The notes: generated from the letters alone by a model not told the origin. Shown: positions 9,412 to 19,866, counted from the stretch's first letter. The stretch is 64,000 nt of DNA from Methylobacterium sp. SyP6R (GCF_019216885.1 NZ_JAAQRC020000001.1:992001-1056000), one strand, 5' to 3'. A program made the numbers and translations.

Positions 9412-10239
9412 TCACCAAGCCAGGCACGCCGCGCCGGCGGCGACGGCGAGGCACGAGGCGACCCGGCGCGGGCTCAAGCTCTCGCCGAGGAAGACCCGTC
9501 CGATGAGCGCGGCATAGACCACGCTGGTCTCGCGCAAGGCCGAGACCGTGCCCATCGCGTCGAACTGCATCGCCCAGATGACGATGCCGTAGGCGAGGAT
9601 CGAGACGAGGCCGCCGCCGAGCGCCATCGCCGTCTGCCCAGGCGTGTAGGACGGCTTGGTTCTGCGCAATGCGAGATAGAGGGGCGGCATGGTCAGGCTC
9701 CAGAGCAGGAACATGCAGGCCGCGTAGGACGGGCTGTTGCCCGACAGGCGCACCCCGATCCCGTCGACGACGGTGTAGGCCCCGATGAGCAGGCCGGTGA
9801 CGAAGGCGGCGGGGAGGAAGTCCGCCCGCAGCCGCCCGCCCTGGAGGGCAAGCGACAGGATGCCGCCGGAGACCAGCGCGATGCCCAGGATCGCAACGGG
9901 CCCGAGCGTTTCCTGCGCGAACAACGCCGCTCCGAGCGCGACGAGGACGGGCGAGGAGCCGCGCGAGATCGGGTAGGTCTGCCCGAGGTCGCCGGAGCGG
10001 TAGGTCCGTACCAGGGACAGGTTGTAGCCGGCATGGATCGCCGCCGAGGCGACGAGGTAGGGCCAGCTCGCCGGTTCCGGCCAGGGCAGGAGAACCACCG
10101 CAACCGCCGAGGCGCAAGCGACCGCGATCATCATCAGGGTCATCGACCAGAGCCGGTCGCTGCCGCCGCGCAGGACCGCGTTCCAGCCGGCATGGAGAAT
10201 CGCCGCGCAGACGACGCCGGCAAGGACGATCGGGGTCAT
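9412..10239 (-). CDS. EamA-type drug/metabolite transporter
   Basis: A DMT-superfamily permease of about 275 residues with roughly ten hydrophobic helices arranged as two EamA repeats. It opens with MTPIVLAGVVCAAILHAGWN, a typical family start. A GTG ten codons upstream (10269) is also possible, and neither has a strong ribosome site. Substrates of such exporters range from amino acids to metabolites and cannot be read from sequence. A LysR regulator is transcribed divergently from the same 130-base region, so it is the likely controller. Confidence 0.8.
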   Translation of the reverse strand: MTPIVLAGVVCAAILHAGWNAVLRGGSDRLWSMTLMMIAVACASAVAVVLLPWPEPASWPYLVASAAIHAGYNLSLVRTYRSGDLGQTYPISRGSSPVLVALGAALFAQETLGPVAILGIALVSGGILSLALQGGRLRADFLPAAFVTGLLIGAYTVVDGIGVRLSGNSPSYAACMFLLWSLTMPPLYLALRRTKPSYTPGQTAMALGGGLVSILAYGIVIWAMQFDAMGTVSALRETSVVYAALIGRVFLGESLSPRRVASCLAVAAGAACLAW

Positions 10240-10373
10240 GCGGGGAGGACCCGGGGTAGCGTCGACCACCCGGGCGGGACGTCATTCTCGGTCTTCATGG
10301 GGGGCGAGGATGCCCCTCTCGCCGCACGCCGACAAACGCCTTATGGTGGCGCTCGCGTGAGGAAAACTGACAC

Positions 10374-11252
10374 GTGCACCGCCGCCTGCCGCCGCTCAAC
10401 GCCCTGAAGGCCTTCGAGGCGGCAGGCCGCCACGCGAGCTTCACCCTGGCGGCGGAGGAGTTGCGCGTCACCCACGGCGCGGTCAGCCGGCACGTGCAGG
10501 CGCTCGAAGCCTGGCTCGGCGTGAAGCTGTTCGAGCGCCACAACAGGCGGGTGGTGCTGACGGAGGCCGGACGGGGCTACCTCGCCGAGATCGGCGCGGC
10601 CCTCGACCGCGTGGCGCTCGCGACCGCGCGGCAACTGGAGCGCGGCCAGGCGCGGGTGCTCCATGTGAACACGCTCGCGACCTTCACCTTGCGCTGGCTG
10701 ATCCCGCGGCTGCACGCCTTCCAGCGCGCCCACCCGGCCATCGAGGTCCGGCTGACGACCTCCACCGTGCCGCTTGCCGAGCTGGCCGGGCCCTACGACG
10801 TCGCGATCCGGGGCGGCCCCGATTCACGGCCGGGCCATGTCGGCCAAGAGTTCCTCACCGAGGAGCGCATCCCGGTCTGCAGCCCGGCCCTGCTGGCGCG
10901 CCTGCCGCTCGACGACTCGTCGCAGCTGACGGGGCACACGCTCCTGCACGCGGCGACGCTGCCCGGGGTCTGGCCGCAATGGCTCGCTGCAGCGGGCGTG
11001 CCCGACCTGGAGCCGCAGGCCTCGATCACGCTGGAGCACTTCTACCTGACCTTGCAGGCGGCGCTCGACGGGTTGGGGGTGGCGATGGGCCCGACGCGGC
11101 TCATCGCCGACGACGTGGCGGCGGGCCGGCTGGTGCTGCCCTTCGCAGGGCCCCGGCTTCCGGCGCACAGCTACTACACCTACGTACCGGAGGCCCGCCG
11201 GGACGATCCGGTCGTGCGGGCCTTCTGCGAGTGGCTGGCGACGGCGGGGTGA
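10374..11252 (+). CDS. LysR family transcriptional regulator, GcvA-like
   Basis: A 292-residue LysR regulator. An N-terminal winged helix-turn-helix (about 5-65) opens with RRLPPLNALKAFEAAGRHAS and contains the VTHGAVSRHVQALE recognition helix region, typical of the GcvA subgroup. A periplasmic-binding-like effector domain fills about 90-290. The start is a GTG. It is divergent from the EamA exporter gene, the classic layout in which a LysR protein controls its neighbour from the shared promoter; this is inference from context. Confidence 0.85.
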   Translation: MHRRLPPLNALKAFEAAGRHASFTLAAEELRVTHGAVSRHVQALEAWLGVKLFERHNRRVVLTEAGRGYLAEIGAALDRVALATARQLERGQARVLHVNTLATFTLRWLIPRLHAFQRAHPAIEVRLTTSTVPLAELAGPYDVAIRGGPDSRPGHVGQEFLTEERIPVCSPALLARLPLDDSSQLTGHTLLHAATLPGVWPQWLAAAGVPDLEPQASITLEHFYLTLQAALDGLGVAMGPTRLIADDVAAGRLVLPFAGPRLPAHSYYTYVPEARRDDPVVRAFCEWLATAG

Positions 11253-11287
11253 GGGCTTGTCGATTGGTCGCTGCAGATTGCAGCCCC

Positions 11288-11435
11288 ACCGCGTCATTCC
11301 GCGGCCGCGTAGCGGAGCCCGGAAGCCAGAACCGCTGACTGCTCGGGAAAAGACGGATCGCGTTCCGCTTCATCCTTTCACCCCTGCGTTTCTGGATTCC
11401 GGGCTCCGCTTTCGCGGCCCCGGAATGACGCGGTG
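11288..11435. repeat. Dispersed inverted-repeat element, family 1, copy A
   Basis: A roughly 150-base element with two ~42-base arms in inverted orientation (about 11289-11330 and 11391-11434). The arms carry GTCATTCC, GGAGCCCGGAA and CCAGA, and on the other side TCTGGATTCCGGGCTCCGC and GGAATGAC. The ~60-base centre is less conserved. The same design recurs at about 26304, 36849 and 54041. This copy lies between the convergent LysR and PAS-kinase genes and is the most diverged (GCGGCC replaces GGGGCC on the left arm). It can fold into a long hairpin in either transcript. Confidence 0.9.
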
Positions 11436-11528
11436 AATGCCAGAAGACTGTCGAGAAGCTCGTACGCTTTCCGATTGATCGCTTCGCGATGCGGAAAGCG
11501 GCTTCGCTCAGGCGCCGCGCGGGCTGGT

Positions 11529-11566
11529 GATACGGCTTCCGGAAGGAATCTTCAGGAAGCCGTATC
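11529..11566. repeat. Perfect 12-bp hairpin
   Basis: Arms 11529-11540 (GATACGGCTTCC) and 11555-11566 are perfect inverted repeats around a 14-base loop that itself contains GGAAG/CTTC. It lies about 90 bases past the 3' end of the PAS kinase gene on the minus strand. No T-run follows on either strand, so a terminator role is not shown. Confidence 0.6.
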
Positions 11567-11654
11567 AAACAAGCTTTGAGGCGAGGGGACAGGATGCGCC
11601 GTGCCGTCTTCGGCTTTCAGCGGACAGGGTCGCTCAGTCGCACACGGCCGGCCC

Positions 11655-14006
11655 TCACGCCTGGAGTTCCGCCGCCGCCTCCTGCGCCTCGGCCGCCTCG
11701 TTGCGGCCGGGCCGGGGCAGGCGCACCAGGACGATCGTGCCGGTGCCTTCCTCGGAGCGGATGCGCAGGCCCCCGCCATGGAGCTCGGCGAGCGAGCGGG
11801 CGATGGCCAGCCCGAGGCCCGAGCCCTTGTAGCTGCGGGCGAAGTTGGTCTCGACCTGCTCGAAGGGATAGCCGAGCTTCGGCAAAGCCGCCTTCGGGAT
11901 GCCGATGCCGCTATCCTCGACGAAGATGTGCACCGAATCGATGGCGCGCCGGGTGCGCACCGCCACCCGGCCGGCCTCGGGCGTGAACTTCACGGCGTTC
12001 TGGAGCAGGTTGACCAGGATCTGGTGCAGGGCGCGCTCGTCGGCCATCACCAGGGTGTCGGCGCTCATCTCGACGCTGACGGTGAGCGCCTTCATTCGGG
12101 CCGGCTCGGCGATCAGCTTGAGGGCGCGCTCCAGCGCCTCGCTCACGGCGACCGGCTGCTTGGCGAGCTTCACCCGGCGGGCGTCGATCCGCGACATGTC
12201 GAGGATGTCGTCGATGACCGACAGCAGGTAGTGGCCGCTGGAGCGGATGTCGCGGCAATATTCGCGGTACTTCTCGGAGCCGAGGGACCCGAACACCTCG
12301 CTCTCCATCACCTCGGCGAAGCCCAGGATGGCGTTCAGCGGGGTGCGCAGCTCGTGGCTCATATTGGCCAGGAACTCGGATTTGGAGCGGTTGGCGCTCT
12401 CGGCCTGGGCCTTCTGGTCGAGGTAGCGCTCGGCGAGGTCGGCGAGCTGCTGGGTCTGGAGTTCGAGGGTCCGGCGGGACCGCTTGAGATCCGCGATGGT
12501 GGCGATGAGCTGGCGTTCCGATTCCACGAGCCGCTCCTGGTGCCGTTTCAGGGCCGTGATGTCGGTGCCGACCGAGACGTAGCCGCCGTCCTTGGTGCGG
12601 CGCTCGCTGATCTGCAGCCAGCGCCCGTCGGCGAGCTCGGCCTCGAAGGTGCGGGCTCCCGCTTCCGGGAACTCGCCGGCGGGGATCTCGCGCCGCACGG
12701 TCGGCAGGGCGGCGCGCCCCATGATGGCATCGTAGCGCCGGCCCGGCTGCGCCTCGTCGGCGGTGAGCGCGTGCAGGCGCCGGAACTTCGAGTTGCACAG
12801 GACCAGGCGGTTCTGCGCATCCCACAGCACGAAAGCCTCGGACACCGCCTCGACGGCGTCGCGCAGGCGCATGTCGGCGGTGGCGGTCGATTCGGCCAGC
12901 CGCCGCTGTTCCGAGATGTCGATCACGATGCCGACCAGGTGCCGGCCGTTGTCCTCGAGATCCTGCACGATCTCGGCCCGGGCCTTGAGCCAGACCCATT
13001 CGCCCCCGGCGGCACGGATGCGGAACTCGTGGTCGACGGTGGTGTCGCGGGCCGCCAATTGGCGGGCGAGGCCATAGAGGTCGGTGTCGTCCGGATGGAC
13101 CAGGGCGTTCACGTCGCCGAAGGAGAGGAATTCCTGCTCCCGCACGTAGCCGAGGAGCTGGTACATCGAATCCGACCAGTAGATCCGGCCGCGCGGGATG
13201 TCCCAGTCCCACAGGCCGCAGCGGCCGCGGCCGAGCGCCGTGTCGAGGCGCTGGCGCACCTGCTCGCAGACCCGGTCGACGGCCCGCGCCCGGTCGGCCT
13301 GGAGCGCGTAGGCGAGGCCGGTGCAGACCACCACCAGCGTCACGGCGCCGACCAGCACCGCGGCGATGCGGGCCCGCCCGGCCCAGAGGGCGGTGACCGA
13401 ATCGAGGGTCTGCACCACCGCGACCTGGGCGATCCCGCCCCCGCCCGGTACCGAACGCACCGTCGCCAGCGCCCGCTCGCCGTTGCCGAGCACGACGTTG
13501 AGCACGCCGGCACGCTCGCCCATGATGCCGAGCACCTGCACCTCGCCGACGAACTCGCCGAAATTGCGCGGCAGGGCGGGCTGCTCGGGCAGGGTGGCCA
13601 GGATCGCGTCGTCGGTGCCGATCAGCAGCACGGAGCGGCCGGCCGGCAGGCCGCCGGGCGGCAGCAGGCGCACCAGCCGCTCGCGCAAGGCGGCCGGCGC
13701 CATCACCTCGGACGGGACCGCGCCGGCGGAACGGGCGAGCGAGGCCGGCAACGTCCCGGCCATCAGGCGGGCCACCAGGTCGATATCGCGCCGCGCGTCG
13801 CTCACCACCTCCTCGCGGTGGCCGGAGAGTTGCAGGGCGGTGACGGTGCCGAGGCAGAGCAGGAAGGCCGCCAGCATCGCCGGGACGGCGAAGCGGAGCC
13901 AGGATTCCGCGTGGGCGAGGCGCTGGTGCGCGGATTTCGAAACCCGGCTGATCCCCAGGATCGTCGCGGCACGCGCCGCGAAGGGGGCGGGATCCGCCTC
14001 CAGCAT
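11655..14006 (-). CDS. PAS-domain membrane histidine kinase (PleC/DivJ-like core)
   Basis: A 783-residue sensor kinase. Membrane helices near 39-60 and 210-235 enclose a ~150-residue periplasmic domain. Two PAS-type sensor segments follow (about 250-375 and 385-505), joined by a short coiled coil to HisKA with the phosphoacceptor His in NMSHELRTPLNAI near 549. The ATPase domain has VNLLQNAVKF near 667, EDSGIGIP near 697 and GSGLGLA near 730. The H-box context resembles the alphaproteobacterial PleC/DivJ/CckA kinases, but no regulator gene adjoins, so the partner is unknown. I chose the ATG at 14006; an upstream in-frame ATG at 14078 would add 24 residues. Confidence 0.85.
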   Translation of the reverse strand: MLEADPAPFAARAATILGISRVSKSAHQRLAHAESWLRFAVPAMLAAFLLCLGTVTALQLSGHREEVVSDARRDIDLVARLMAGTLPASLARSAGAVPSEVMAPAALRERLVRLLPPGGLPAGRSVLLIGTDDAILATLPEQPALPRNFGEFVGEVQVLGIMGERAGVLNVVLGNGERALATVRSVPGGGGIAQVAVVQTLDSVTALWAGRARIAAVLVGAVTLVVVCTGLAYALQADRARAVDRVCEQVRQRLDTALGRGRCGLWDWDIPRGRIYWSDSMYQLLGYVREQEFLSFGDVNALVHPDDTDLYGLARQLAARDTTVDHEFRIRAAGGEWVWLKARAEIVQDLEDNGRHLVGIVIDISEQRRLAESTATADMRLRDAVEAVSEAFVLWDAQNRLVLCNSKFRRLHALTADEAQPGRRYDAIMGRAALPTVRREIPAGEFPEAGARTFEAELADGRWLQISERRTKDGGYVSVGTDITALKRHQERLVESERQLIATIADLKRSRRTLELQTQQLADLAERYLDQKAQAESANRSKSEFLANMSHELRTPLNAILGFAEVMESEVFGSLGSEKYREYCRDIRSSGHYLLSVIDDILDMSRIDARRVKLAKQPVAVSEALERALKLIAEPARMKALTVSVEMSADTLVMADERALHQILVNLLQNAVKFTPEAGRVAVRTRRAIDSVHIFVEDSGIGIPKAALPKLGYPFEQVETNFARSYKGSGLGLAIARSLAELHGGGLRIRSEEGTGTIVLVRLPRPGRNEAAEAQEAAAELQA

Positions 14007-14205
14007 ACCCAAACCCCCAACGGAACAAAAAGACAGATGCCGCGGAGGTTCCCGGCAGGCCCCCGAATCGAGCGTCAATCTGGCATTTCCACAAGCATTT
14101 TGTCCAGCGCCTCGCGCCTTGGAAATGAAGTGTTAACCAGTGATCGGATCGCCCGCGGGTGCTGGATATGACGCGATTCTACCTGCGGCCACAACGGCTT
14201 ATGCA

Positions 14206-16863
14206 TTATTTCACGGGTGCGAGCGATCGTCCGGCGATGTCGCTGACGTCGGGGGAGAGGCCCGGCGCCTCGGCCACCCGCCGCAGGGCGGATTCGGCCC
14301 GCAGGCGGCGCCCGCCCTCGACCATACGCCAAGTATTGAAGGCAGTTAGCAGCCGCGCCGCGACTTGTGGATTTTTTCCGTCGAGGGCCAGGACGACCTC
14401 CGCGGTCAGGTCGTAACCCGCCCCGTCCGGGCGGTGGAACTGAGTCGGATTGTTGAGGCTGAAGCTGGCGATCAGCGAGCGGACCCGGTTCGGGTTGCCG
14501 AGCGAGAAGGCCGGGTGGCGCATCAACCCGCGGACCCGCTCCAGCGTCCCGTCCTCCGGGATCATCGCCTGGAGGGCGAACCACTTGTCGAGCACCAGGG
14601 GCTCGTGGCGGTAGGATTCACCGAAGCGGGCGAGGGCCGCCTCCCGGGCCTCGCCCGGCACCAGGCTCAAAGCGGCAAGCGCCGCAAGCCGGTCGGTCAT
14701 GGTCGAAGCCGTCTCGAGCTGGGCCAGCGCCAGGGCGGTGCCGGCCTCCGGATCGGCCGCGGTCACGAGGTCGAGGGCGGCGTTGCGCAAGGCCCGGCGC
14801 CCGGCGCTGGCGGCATCGGGGCTGAACGGCGCACCCGGCGGCTCGGCCAGCGCGTCGCGCAAGGCGAGCAGCCGGGGCCCGAGATCGCGGCCGAACTGCA
14901 CCCGCAGGCTCTGGCGCGCGCGCCAGATCGCATCGGGATCGACCTCGGATTGGAAGGTCTGCGCCACCTCCTGCTCGCCCGGCAGGGTCAGGACCAGGGC
15001 GGCGAAGGCGGGATCGGACAGCGCCTCGCCGTCGAGGAAGGTCGCGAGTGCCGCGGTGAGGCCCCCGGCCTCCGGCCCGGCCTCGGGCTCGAGCGGCGCA
15101 CCGGCCTTCGCGCGGGAGACCAGCACCTCCATGGCGAGGGTCTGGGCCGACTGCCAGCGATTGAAGGCGTCGGAATCGTGGGCGAGCAGGGTCAGGCGCT
15201 CGTTCCGGGTGAGCGCGTGCTCGACCTTCACCGGCGCCGAGAAGCCGCGAAACAGCGACGGTACCGGCGCCTTGGCGATTCCGGTGAAGACGAGGCTGGC
15301 CTCCGCCGTCTCGAGCACGAACACGCCGTCCCGCACCCGCTCGCTCGCCGCTGCGACCGCCCCACCCTCGGGGGCGACGAGGCCGAGCGCCACCGGGATC
15401 ACCAGGGGTTGCGGCGCGGCAGCGGCAGCGGCCTCGGTGGCGATCACCGGCAGGCTCTGGCGGAAGGCGAGGGTGTAGGTCCGGGCGGACGGGTCGTAGC
15501 TGCCCGATACCGCGACGGTCGGCGTCCCGGCCTGCTCGTACCAGCGGGCGAAGGCGGTGAGGTCGCGCCCGCTCTCGATGGCGAAGGCGGTGAGGAAATC
15601 CTCCACCGTGGCAGCCGTGCCGTCGCAGGTGGAAAAATACCGGTCCATGCCGCGCCGGAAGGTCTCGGGGCCGAGCAGGGTGCGCAGCATCCGGACGATC
15701 TCGGCGCCCTTCTCGTAGACCGTCGCGGTGTAGAAGTTGTTGATTTCGCGATAGGCCTGCGGCCGCACCGGATGGGCCAAGGGACCTGCATCCTCCGGGA
15801 ACTGGCGGGCGCGGAGCGTGCGTACCTCGGCGATGCGGTGGACCGGGCGCGAGCGCTCGTCGGAGGAGAATTCCTGATCGCGAAAAACCGTCAGGCCCTC
15901 CTTGAGGCAGAGCTGGAACCAGTCGCGGCAGGTCACCCGGTTGCCGGACCAGTTATGGAAGTATTCGTGGGCGATGATCGCCTCGATGTTGGCGTAGTCC
16001 GCATCGGTGGCGGTGTCTTGACTGGCCAGAACGTACTTGTCGTTGAAGATGTTGAGGCCCTTGTTCTCCATCGCCCCCATGTTGAAATCGGAGACCGCGA
16101 CGACGTTGAAGATGTCGAGGTCGTAGGCGCGTCCGAAGGTGCGCTCGTCCCAAAGCATCGAGCGGGCGACGGCGTCGAGGGCGAAATCGGCGCGACCTTC
16201 CTTGCCGGGCTCGACATGGACGGCGATCTCGACCTCGCGTCCCTCCATGGTGGTGAAGCGCGACGCCACCCGGCCGAGCCGGCCGCCGACCACGGCGAAC
16301 AGGTAGGCGGGCTTCGGGTGGGGGTCGTGCCAGACCGCATAGTGCCGGGTCAGGCCGACCGCGCCCTGCTCGACCGGGTTGCCGTTGCCGAGCAGAACCG
16401 GCGCGTCGGCCCGCTCGGCCTCGATCCGGGTGGTGTAGACCGCCATCACGTCCGGCCGGTCGAGGAAGTAGGTGATGCGTCGGAAGCCGTCCGCCTCGCA
16501 CTGGGTGCAATAGACGCCGTTCGAGCGGTAGAGACCCATCAGCTTGGTGTTGGCGCTCGGGTTCACCTGCGTGGCGATCTCGAGCACGAAGGGGCGCTGC
16601 GGCGGCTGGTGCAGGGTCAGCGAGCGGGGCGTCACGTCGATCGCGCCCGGACCGGTCGGCTGCCCGTCGAGCGCGATGGCGAGCAGGGTGAGCTCGTCGC
16701 CGTCGAGGACGAGCGGCGCCCCGGGCTCGCCGGCCGGGTTCGGCCGCAGGGCGAGCGTCGCGGTGATCCGGGTCTCGGTCGGATGCAGGCGCAGGTCGAG
16801 GTCGACGCGGTCGATCAGGTAGTCGCTCGGGCGGTAATCGGCGAGGCGCGTGATCGACGGCAT
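14206..16863 (-). CDS. pepN: Aminopeptidase N (M1 family zinc metallopeptidase)
   Basis: PepN removes N-terminal residues from peptides in the cytoplasm and is a main general aminopeptidase. The 885-residue length is full for the gammaproteobacterial-type PepN. The substrate-binding GAMEN lies near residue 261. The zinc site [13 protein letters not shown] lies near 299, and the third ligand Glu is in [13 protein letters not shown] about 20 residues later. The C-terminal helical domains are intact. It starts at 16863 with [17 protein letters not shown], typical of the family, and shares a 285-base divergent region with glyoxalase I. Confidence 0.95.
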   Translation of the reverse strand: MPSITRLADYRPSDYLIDRVDLDLRLHPTETRITATLALRPNPAGEPGAPLVLDGDELTLLAIALDGQPTGPGAIDVTPRSLTLHQPPQRPFVLEIATQVNPSANTKLMGLYRSNGVYCTQCEADGFRRITYFLDRPDVMAVYTTRIEAERADAPVLLGNGNPVEQGAVGLTRHYAVWHDPHPKPAYLFAVVGGRLGRVASRFTTMEGREVEIAVHVEPGKEGRADFALDAVARSMLWDERTFGRAYDLDIFNVVAVSDFNMGAMENKGLNIFNDKYVLASQDTATDADYANIEAIIAHEYFHNWSGNRVTCRDWFQLCLKEGLTVFRDQEFSSDERSRPVHRIAEVRTLRARQFPEDAGPLAHPVRPQAYREINNFYTATVYEKGAEIVRMLRTLLGPETFRRGMDRYFSTCDGTAATVEDFLTAFAIESGRDLTAFARWYEQAGTPTVAVSGSYDPSARTYTLAFRQSLPVIATEAAAAAAPQPLVIPVALGLVAPEGGAVAAASERVRDGVFVLETAEASLVFTGIAKAPVPSLFRGFSAPVKVEHALTRNERLTLLAHDSDAFNRWQSAQTLAMEVLVSRAKAGAPLEPEAGPEAGGLTAALATFLDGEALSDPAFAALVLTLPGEQEVAQTFQSEVDPDAIWRARQSLRVQFGRDLGPRLLALRDALAEPPGAPFSPDAASAGRRALRNAALDLVTAADPEAGTALALAQLETASTMTDRLAALAALSLVPGEAREAALARFGESYRHEPLVLDKWFALQAMIPEDGTLERVRGLMRHPAFSLGNPNRVRSLIASFSLNNPTQFHRPDGAGYDLTAEVVLALDGKNPQVAARLLTAFNTWRMVEGGRRLRAESALRRVAEAPGLSPDVSDIAGRSLAPVK

Positions 16864-16959
16864 GGCGGGGTCCTCGGCGGTCGCGCGGGGCGCGGCGCAA
16901 GAGCGGCGCTAGGATCGAGAGCCTTTGCACCGGTGCCGGCCGCAGCGCAACGCGGGATC

Positions 16960-17024
16960 GGCAAGAGACGGCCAAGGGACGGCCAAGGGACGGCCAAGAG
17001 GCGGCCAAGAGACGAACGCGGGGA
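16960..17024. repeat. 11-bp tandem repeat (about 6 units)
   Basis: Five consecutive 11-base units follow GGCCAAGGGAC (16970, 16981, 16992) and then GGCCAAGAGGC (17003) and GGCCAAGAGAC (17014). A shortened unit precedes them at 16960. The array lies between divergent pepN and gloA, so changes in unit number would alter promoter spacing. An 11-base period is close to one DNA turn, so each unit would present the same face of the helix. Confidence 0.9.
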
Positions 17025-17148
17025 CCATCGACGCGAGGGATCTCGGCCTTTCCTCCCGACCCTCCCACCGGAGGACGGCCGCCCTAGCTACGACGCCGGA
17101 CCCGGCGCCCGGGACGGGCGCCCCGACATGGAAGGAGCGAGAAGCGCC

Positions 17149-17589
17149 ATGGAATACCTGCACACGATGGTCCGCGTCGCCGATCTGGAGCGTGCGCTCG
17201 ACTTCTACTGCAACAAGTTCGGCCTCCAGGAGGTGCGCCGCACCGAGAGCGAGAAGGGCCGCTTCACCCTGGTCTTCCTCGCCGCCCCGGGCGACGCCGC
17301 GCGGGCCAAGGAGAGCAAGTCGCCGCTGCTCGAACTGACCTACAACTGGGATCCGGAGGAGTATACCGGCGGGCGCAACTTCGGCCACCTGGCCTATCAG
17401 GTCGACGACATCTACGCGACCTGCCAGAAGCTCCAGGATGCCGGCGTGACCATCAACCGCCCGCCGCGGGACGGCCACATGGCCTTCGTGCGCTCGCCCG
17501 ACGGCATCTCGATCGAGATCCTCCAGAAGGGCGGGGCCAAGCCGCCGCAGGAGCCCTGGGCCTCGATGCAGAATACCGGCAGCTGGTAG
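17149..17589 (+). CDS. gloA: Lactoylglutathione lyase (glyoxalase I)
   Basis: GloA isomerises the methylglyoxal-glutathione hemithioacetal to S-lactoylglutathione. The 146 residues form the usual two-module vicinal-oxygen-chelate fold. Likely metal ligands are His5 in MEYLHTM, Glu in PLLELTYN, His in GHLAYQVDD and Glu in DGISIEIL. The ATG at 17149 is preceded by GGAGCGAGAA and matches the conserved start; a very long open frame upstream is only antisense to pepN. A GC hairpin just after the stop probably terminates it. Confidence 0.93.
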   Translation: MEYLHTMVRVADLERALDFYCNKFGLQEVRRTESEKGRFTLVFLAAPGDAARAKESKSPLLELTYNWDPEEYTGGRNFGHLAYQVDDIYATCQKLQDAGVTINRPPRDGHMAFVRSPDGISIEILQKGGAKPPQEPWASMQNTGSW

Positions 17590-17597
17590 TCACAGGC

Positions 17598-17621
17598 GGG
17601 CGGGCCCGACGCGGCCCGCCC
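17598..17621. terminator. Candidate bidirectional terminator
   Basis: GGGCGGGCC (17598-17606) and GGCCCGCCC (17613-17621) form a 9-bp GC stem with a 6-base loop, between the convergent gloA and GcrA-like genes. Only a short pyrimidine stretch follows on the plus strand, so termination is plausible but not certain. Confidence 0.5.
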
Positions 17622-17633
17622 TTCTGGCGGCGT

Positions 17634-17804
17634 CTACGCCCCGGCAGCGGGCGTAATGCCGAGTTCGGCCAGCTTGGCGTGGATCGCCGTGACCGGGCGC
17701 TTGAGCTTCAGGCTCATCACGGAGGGCGAGACGCCCTCCTGCGCCATGGCCTTGAGCTGCTGCACGGTCTCGAGCGTCCAGCCCGCCTCGATGTTCTCGC
17801 TCAT
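17634..17804 (-). CDS. Small GcrA-like helix-turn-helix protein
   Basis: A 56-residue protein beginning MSENIEAGWTLETVQQLKAM. GGAGG sits nine bases before the ATG at 17804, so it is probably real despite its size. The pattern of Trp-Thr, Leu-Lys, EGVSPSVM, LKLKRPVTAI, then a KLAELG helix follows the N-terminal DNA-binding region of GcrA, the alphaproteobacterial cell-cycle factor. Here it stands alone, without the GcrA sigma-interaction domain. A DNA-binding or GcrA-modulating role is inference. It lies between gloA and the RNase P RNA gene. Confidence 0.7.
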   Translation of the reverse strand: MSENIEAGWTLETVQQLKAMAQEGVSPSVMSLKLKRPVTAIHAKLAELGITPAAGA

Positions 17805-17914
17805 CAGGGTTGCCTCCGTTCTCGCGGCCGCGTCGGGGCGGCCTTGAGACCGGCAGGTAGGGAGTATCGACGGCGCGGCAACCCGGCCCGCGCGCCTCGC
17901 GGACCACCACAGCC

Positions 17915-17943
17915 TTGACGCGGGCGCTCGCGCATCGCACATC
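17915..17943 (+). promoter_or_regulatory. Candidate sigma-70 promoter of rnpB
   Basis: TTGACG (17915-17920) is followed after 17 bases by CACATC (17938-17943). This predicts transcription starting near 17950, just before the first paired base of the RNase P RNA. The -35 box is good and the -10 box weak, as is common for alphaproteobacteria. Confidence 0.55.
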
Positions 17944-17952
17944 GGCGCCGTC

Positions 17953-18378
<426 letters not shown>

Positions 18379-18412
18379 GATACCCAATTGATAAAAAGCC
18401 CGGTCCAGGGCC

Positions 18413-18437
18413 GCCCCAGCTGAAATTCAGCCGGGGC
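18413..18437 (+). terminator. Possible rnpB terminator hairpin
   Basis: GCCCCAGCTG and CAGCCGGGGC pair with one mismatch around an AAATT loop, about 35 bases after the mature 3' end of rnpB. There is no T-run. The following stretch up to 18846 (over 400 bases) shows no convincing gene; mraZ, which often opens the dcw cluster, is not there. Confidence 0.35.
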
Positions 18438-18846
18438 GAGGCATCGCCGAGATCAAGCCGGGGCCCGCGGGCGAACAGCTCTGCCCGCCTCGACTTTCCG
18501 GCGCGGCGCGCAGCCATCACAAGCCTTCGTTAACCTTGCTGGTCTCTGATGCCATCGGGGCGGGTGCTGCCCGCCGCGTGTGCCCTCGCGTTGACGACCC
18601 CAGAGGCCCATGATACCCCGAGCCACCCCGTCCACGGCGATTCCAGCATCGGCGGCCTCACCCCGCGAGAGCGGGCGCGATGGTCGCGCGTCGATGTCTC
18701 GCGTGGGCAAAGCGGCGCCCTGGCGCCGATCCCGGCCGGCTTCGGCCCGGCTCGTGCGGACAGCGGAACACCATGGATCGTCACGCCTCAGGGCGCGCCC
18801 GGCGCGCGGGATGGGCTTTTCGCTCGGTCGAGTCGGAGTGCCGGTC

Positions 18847-19866
18847 GTGACCGAGGCCGCCCCCCACATCCCGGTCCTGCTCGCCGAGGTCCTGACGGCG
18901 CTCGGCGTCTCCTCCGGCCCGGTCTCCGTGATCGACGGCACCTTCGGGGCCGGCGGCTACACGAGGGCGATCCTGGCGGCCGATCCGCGGACCCGCGTGC
19001 TCGCCATCGACCGCGACCCAACCGCCATCGCCGCCGGCCAGGCCCTGGTCGAGGCGGAAGGAGGGCGCCTGACCCTGGTCCAGGGCCGCTTCGGCGACCT
19101 CGACGCGATCGCGCGCGACCACGGCTTCACGCAAGCGGACGGCGTCGTGCTCGATATCGGCGTCTCGTCGATGCAGCTCGACCAGGCCGAGCGCGGCTTC
19201 TCGTTCCGGTTCGACGGCCCCCTCGACATGCGGATGGAACGGGCGGGCGAAAGTGCGGCCGACCTCGTCAACGAGGCCTCCGAGGCGGCGCTCGCCGACG
19301 TGATCTACCATTACGGCGAGGAGCGCCGGGCCCGCGCCGTCGCCCGCGCGCTGATCGAGGCGCGCCGGCGCGGCCGCATCGAGACCACCGCGGCGCTCGC
19401 CGACATCGTCGCCGGCGTCGTGCGGGCCGAGCCCGGCAGCGGCATCCATCCGGCGACCCGGACCTTCCAGGCCCTGCGCATCGCGGTCAACGACGAGCTC
19501 GGCGAGCTGCAGCGGGCCCTGCACGCCGCCGAGCACACCTTGAGGCCGGGCGGGCGCCTGGCGGTGGTCACCTTCCACTCGCTGGAGGACCGCATCGTGA
19601 AGCAGTTCTTCTCGGCCCGCAGCGGCCGGGCGGTCGCGGCCTCGCGCCACCTGCCGATGGCCGCGCAGCCGACACCGCGCAGCTTCACCCTCGCCACCAA
19701 GGGCCCGGTCGCCGCCGGCGAGGCCGAGTGCAGGGCCAATCCCCGGTCGCGCTCGGCCAAGCTCCGAGCCGGCGAGCGCACCGACGCGCCCGCGCCGCCG
19801 CCGCTGACCGTGCTCGAAACCCTGGCCTCCCTGCCCGAGACCCAGACGCGGGGAGGGCGCCGGTGA
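18847..19866 (+). CDS. rsmH: 16S rRNA (cytosine-1402 N4)-methyltransferase
   Basis: RsmH (MraW) methylates C1402 in the decoding centre of 16S rRNA. From the GTG at 18847 it has 339 residues. It shows the opening [10 protein letters not shown], the SAM-binding [14 protein letters not shown] and IDRDP, the [19 protein letters not shown] signature, and the late [20 protein letters not shown] eight bases before the GTG supports this start over the ATG at 18811. It is the first gene of the dcw cluster here, and its stop overlaps the ftsL start. Confidence 0.93.
   Translation: MTEAAPHIPVLLAEVLTALGVSSGPVSVIDGTFGAGGYTRAILAADPRTRVLAIDRDPTAIAAGQALVEAEGGRLTLVQGRFGDLDAIARDHGFTQADGVVLDIGVSSMQLDQAERGFSFRFDGPLDMRMERAGESAADLVNEASEAALADVIYHYGEERRARAVARALIEARRRGRIETTAALADIVAGVVRAEPGSGIHPATRTFQALRIAVNDELGELQRALHAAEHTLRPGGRLAVVTFHSLEDRIVKQFFSARSGRAVAASRHLPMAAQPTPRSFTLATKGPVAAGEAECRANPRSRSAKLRAGERTDAPAPPPLTVLETLASLPETQTRGGRR

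Noticed and set aside
11601..14171. Plus-strand frame of 856 codons
   Set aside because: Shadow of the PAS histidine kinase, which has all kinase motifs in order on the minus strand.
14365..17148. Long plus-strand extension upstream of glyoxalase I
   Set aside because: It is antisense to pepN. GloA is complete from the ATG at 17149 with its own ribosome site.
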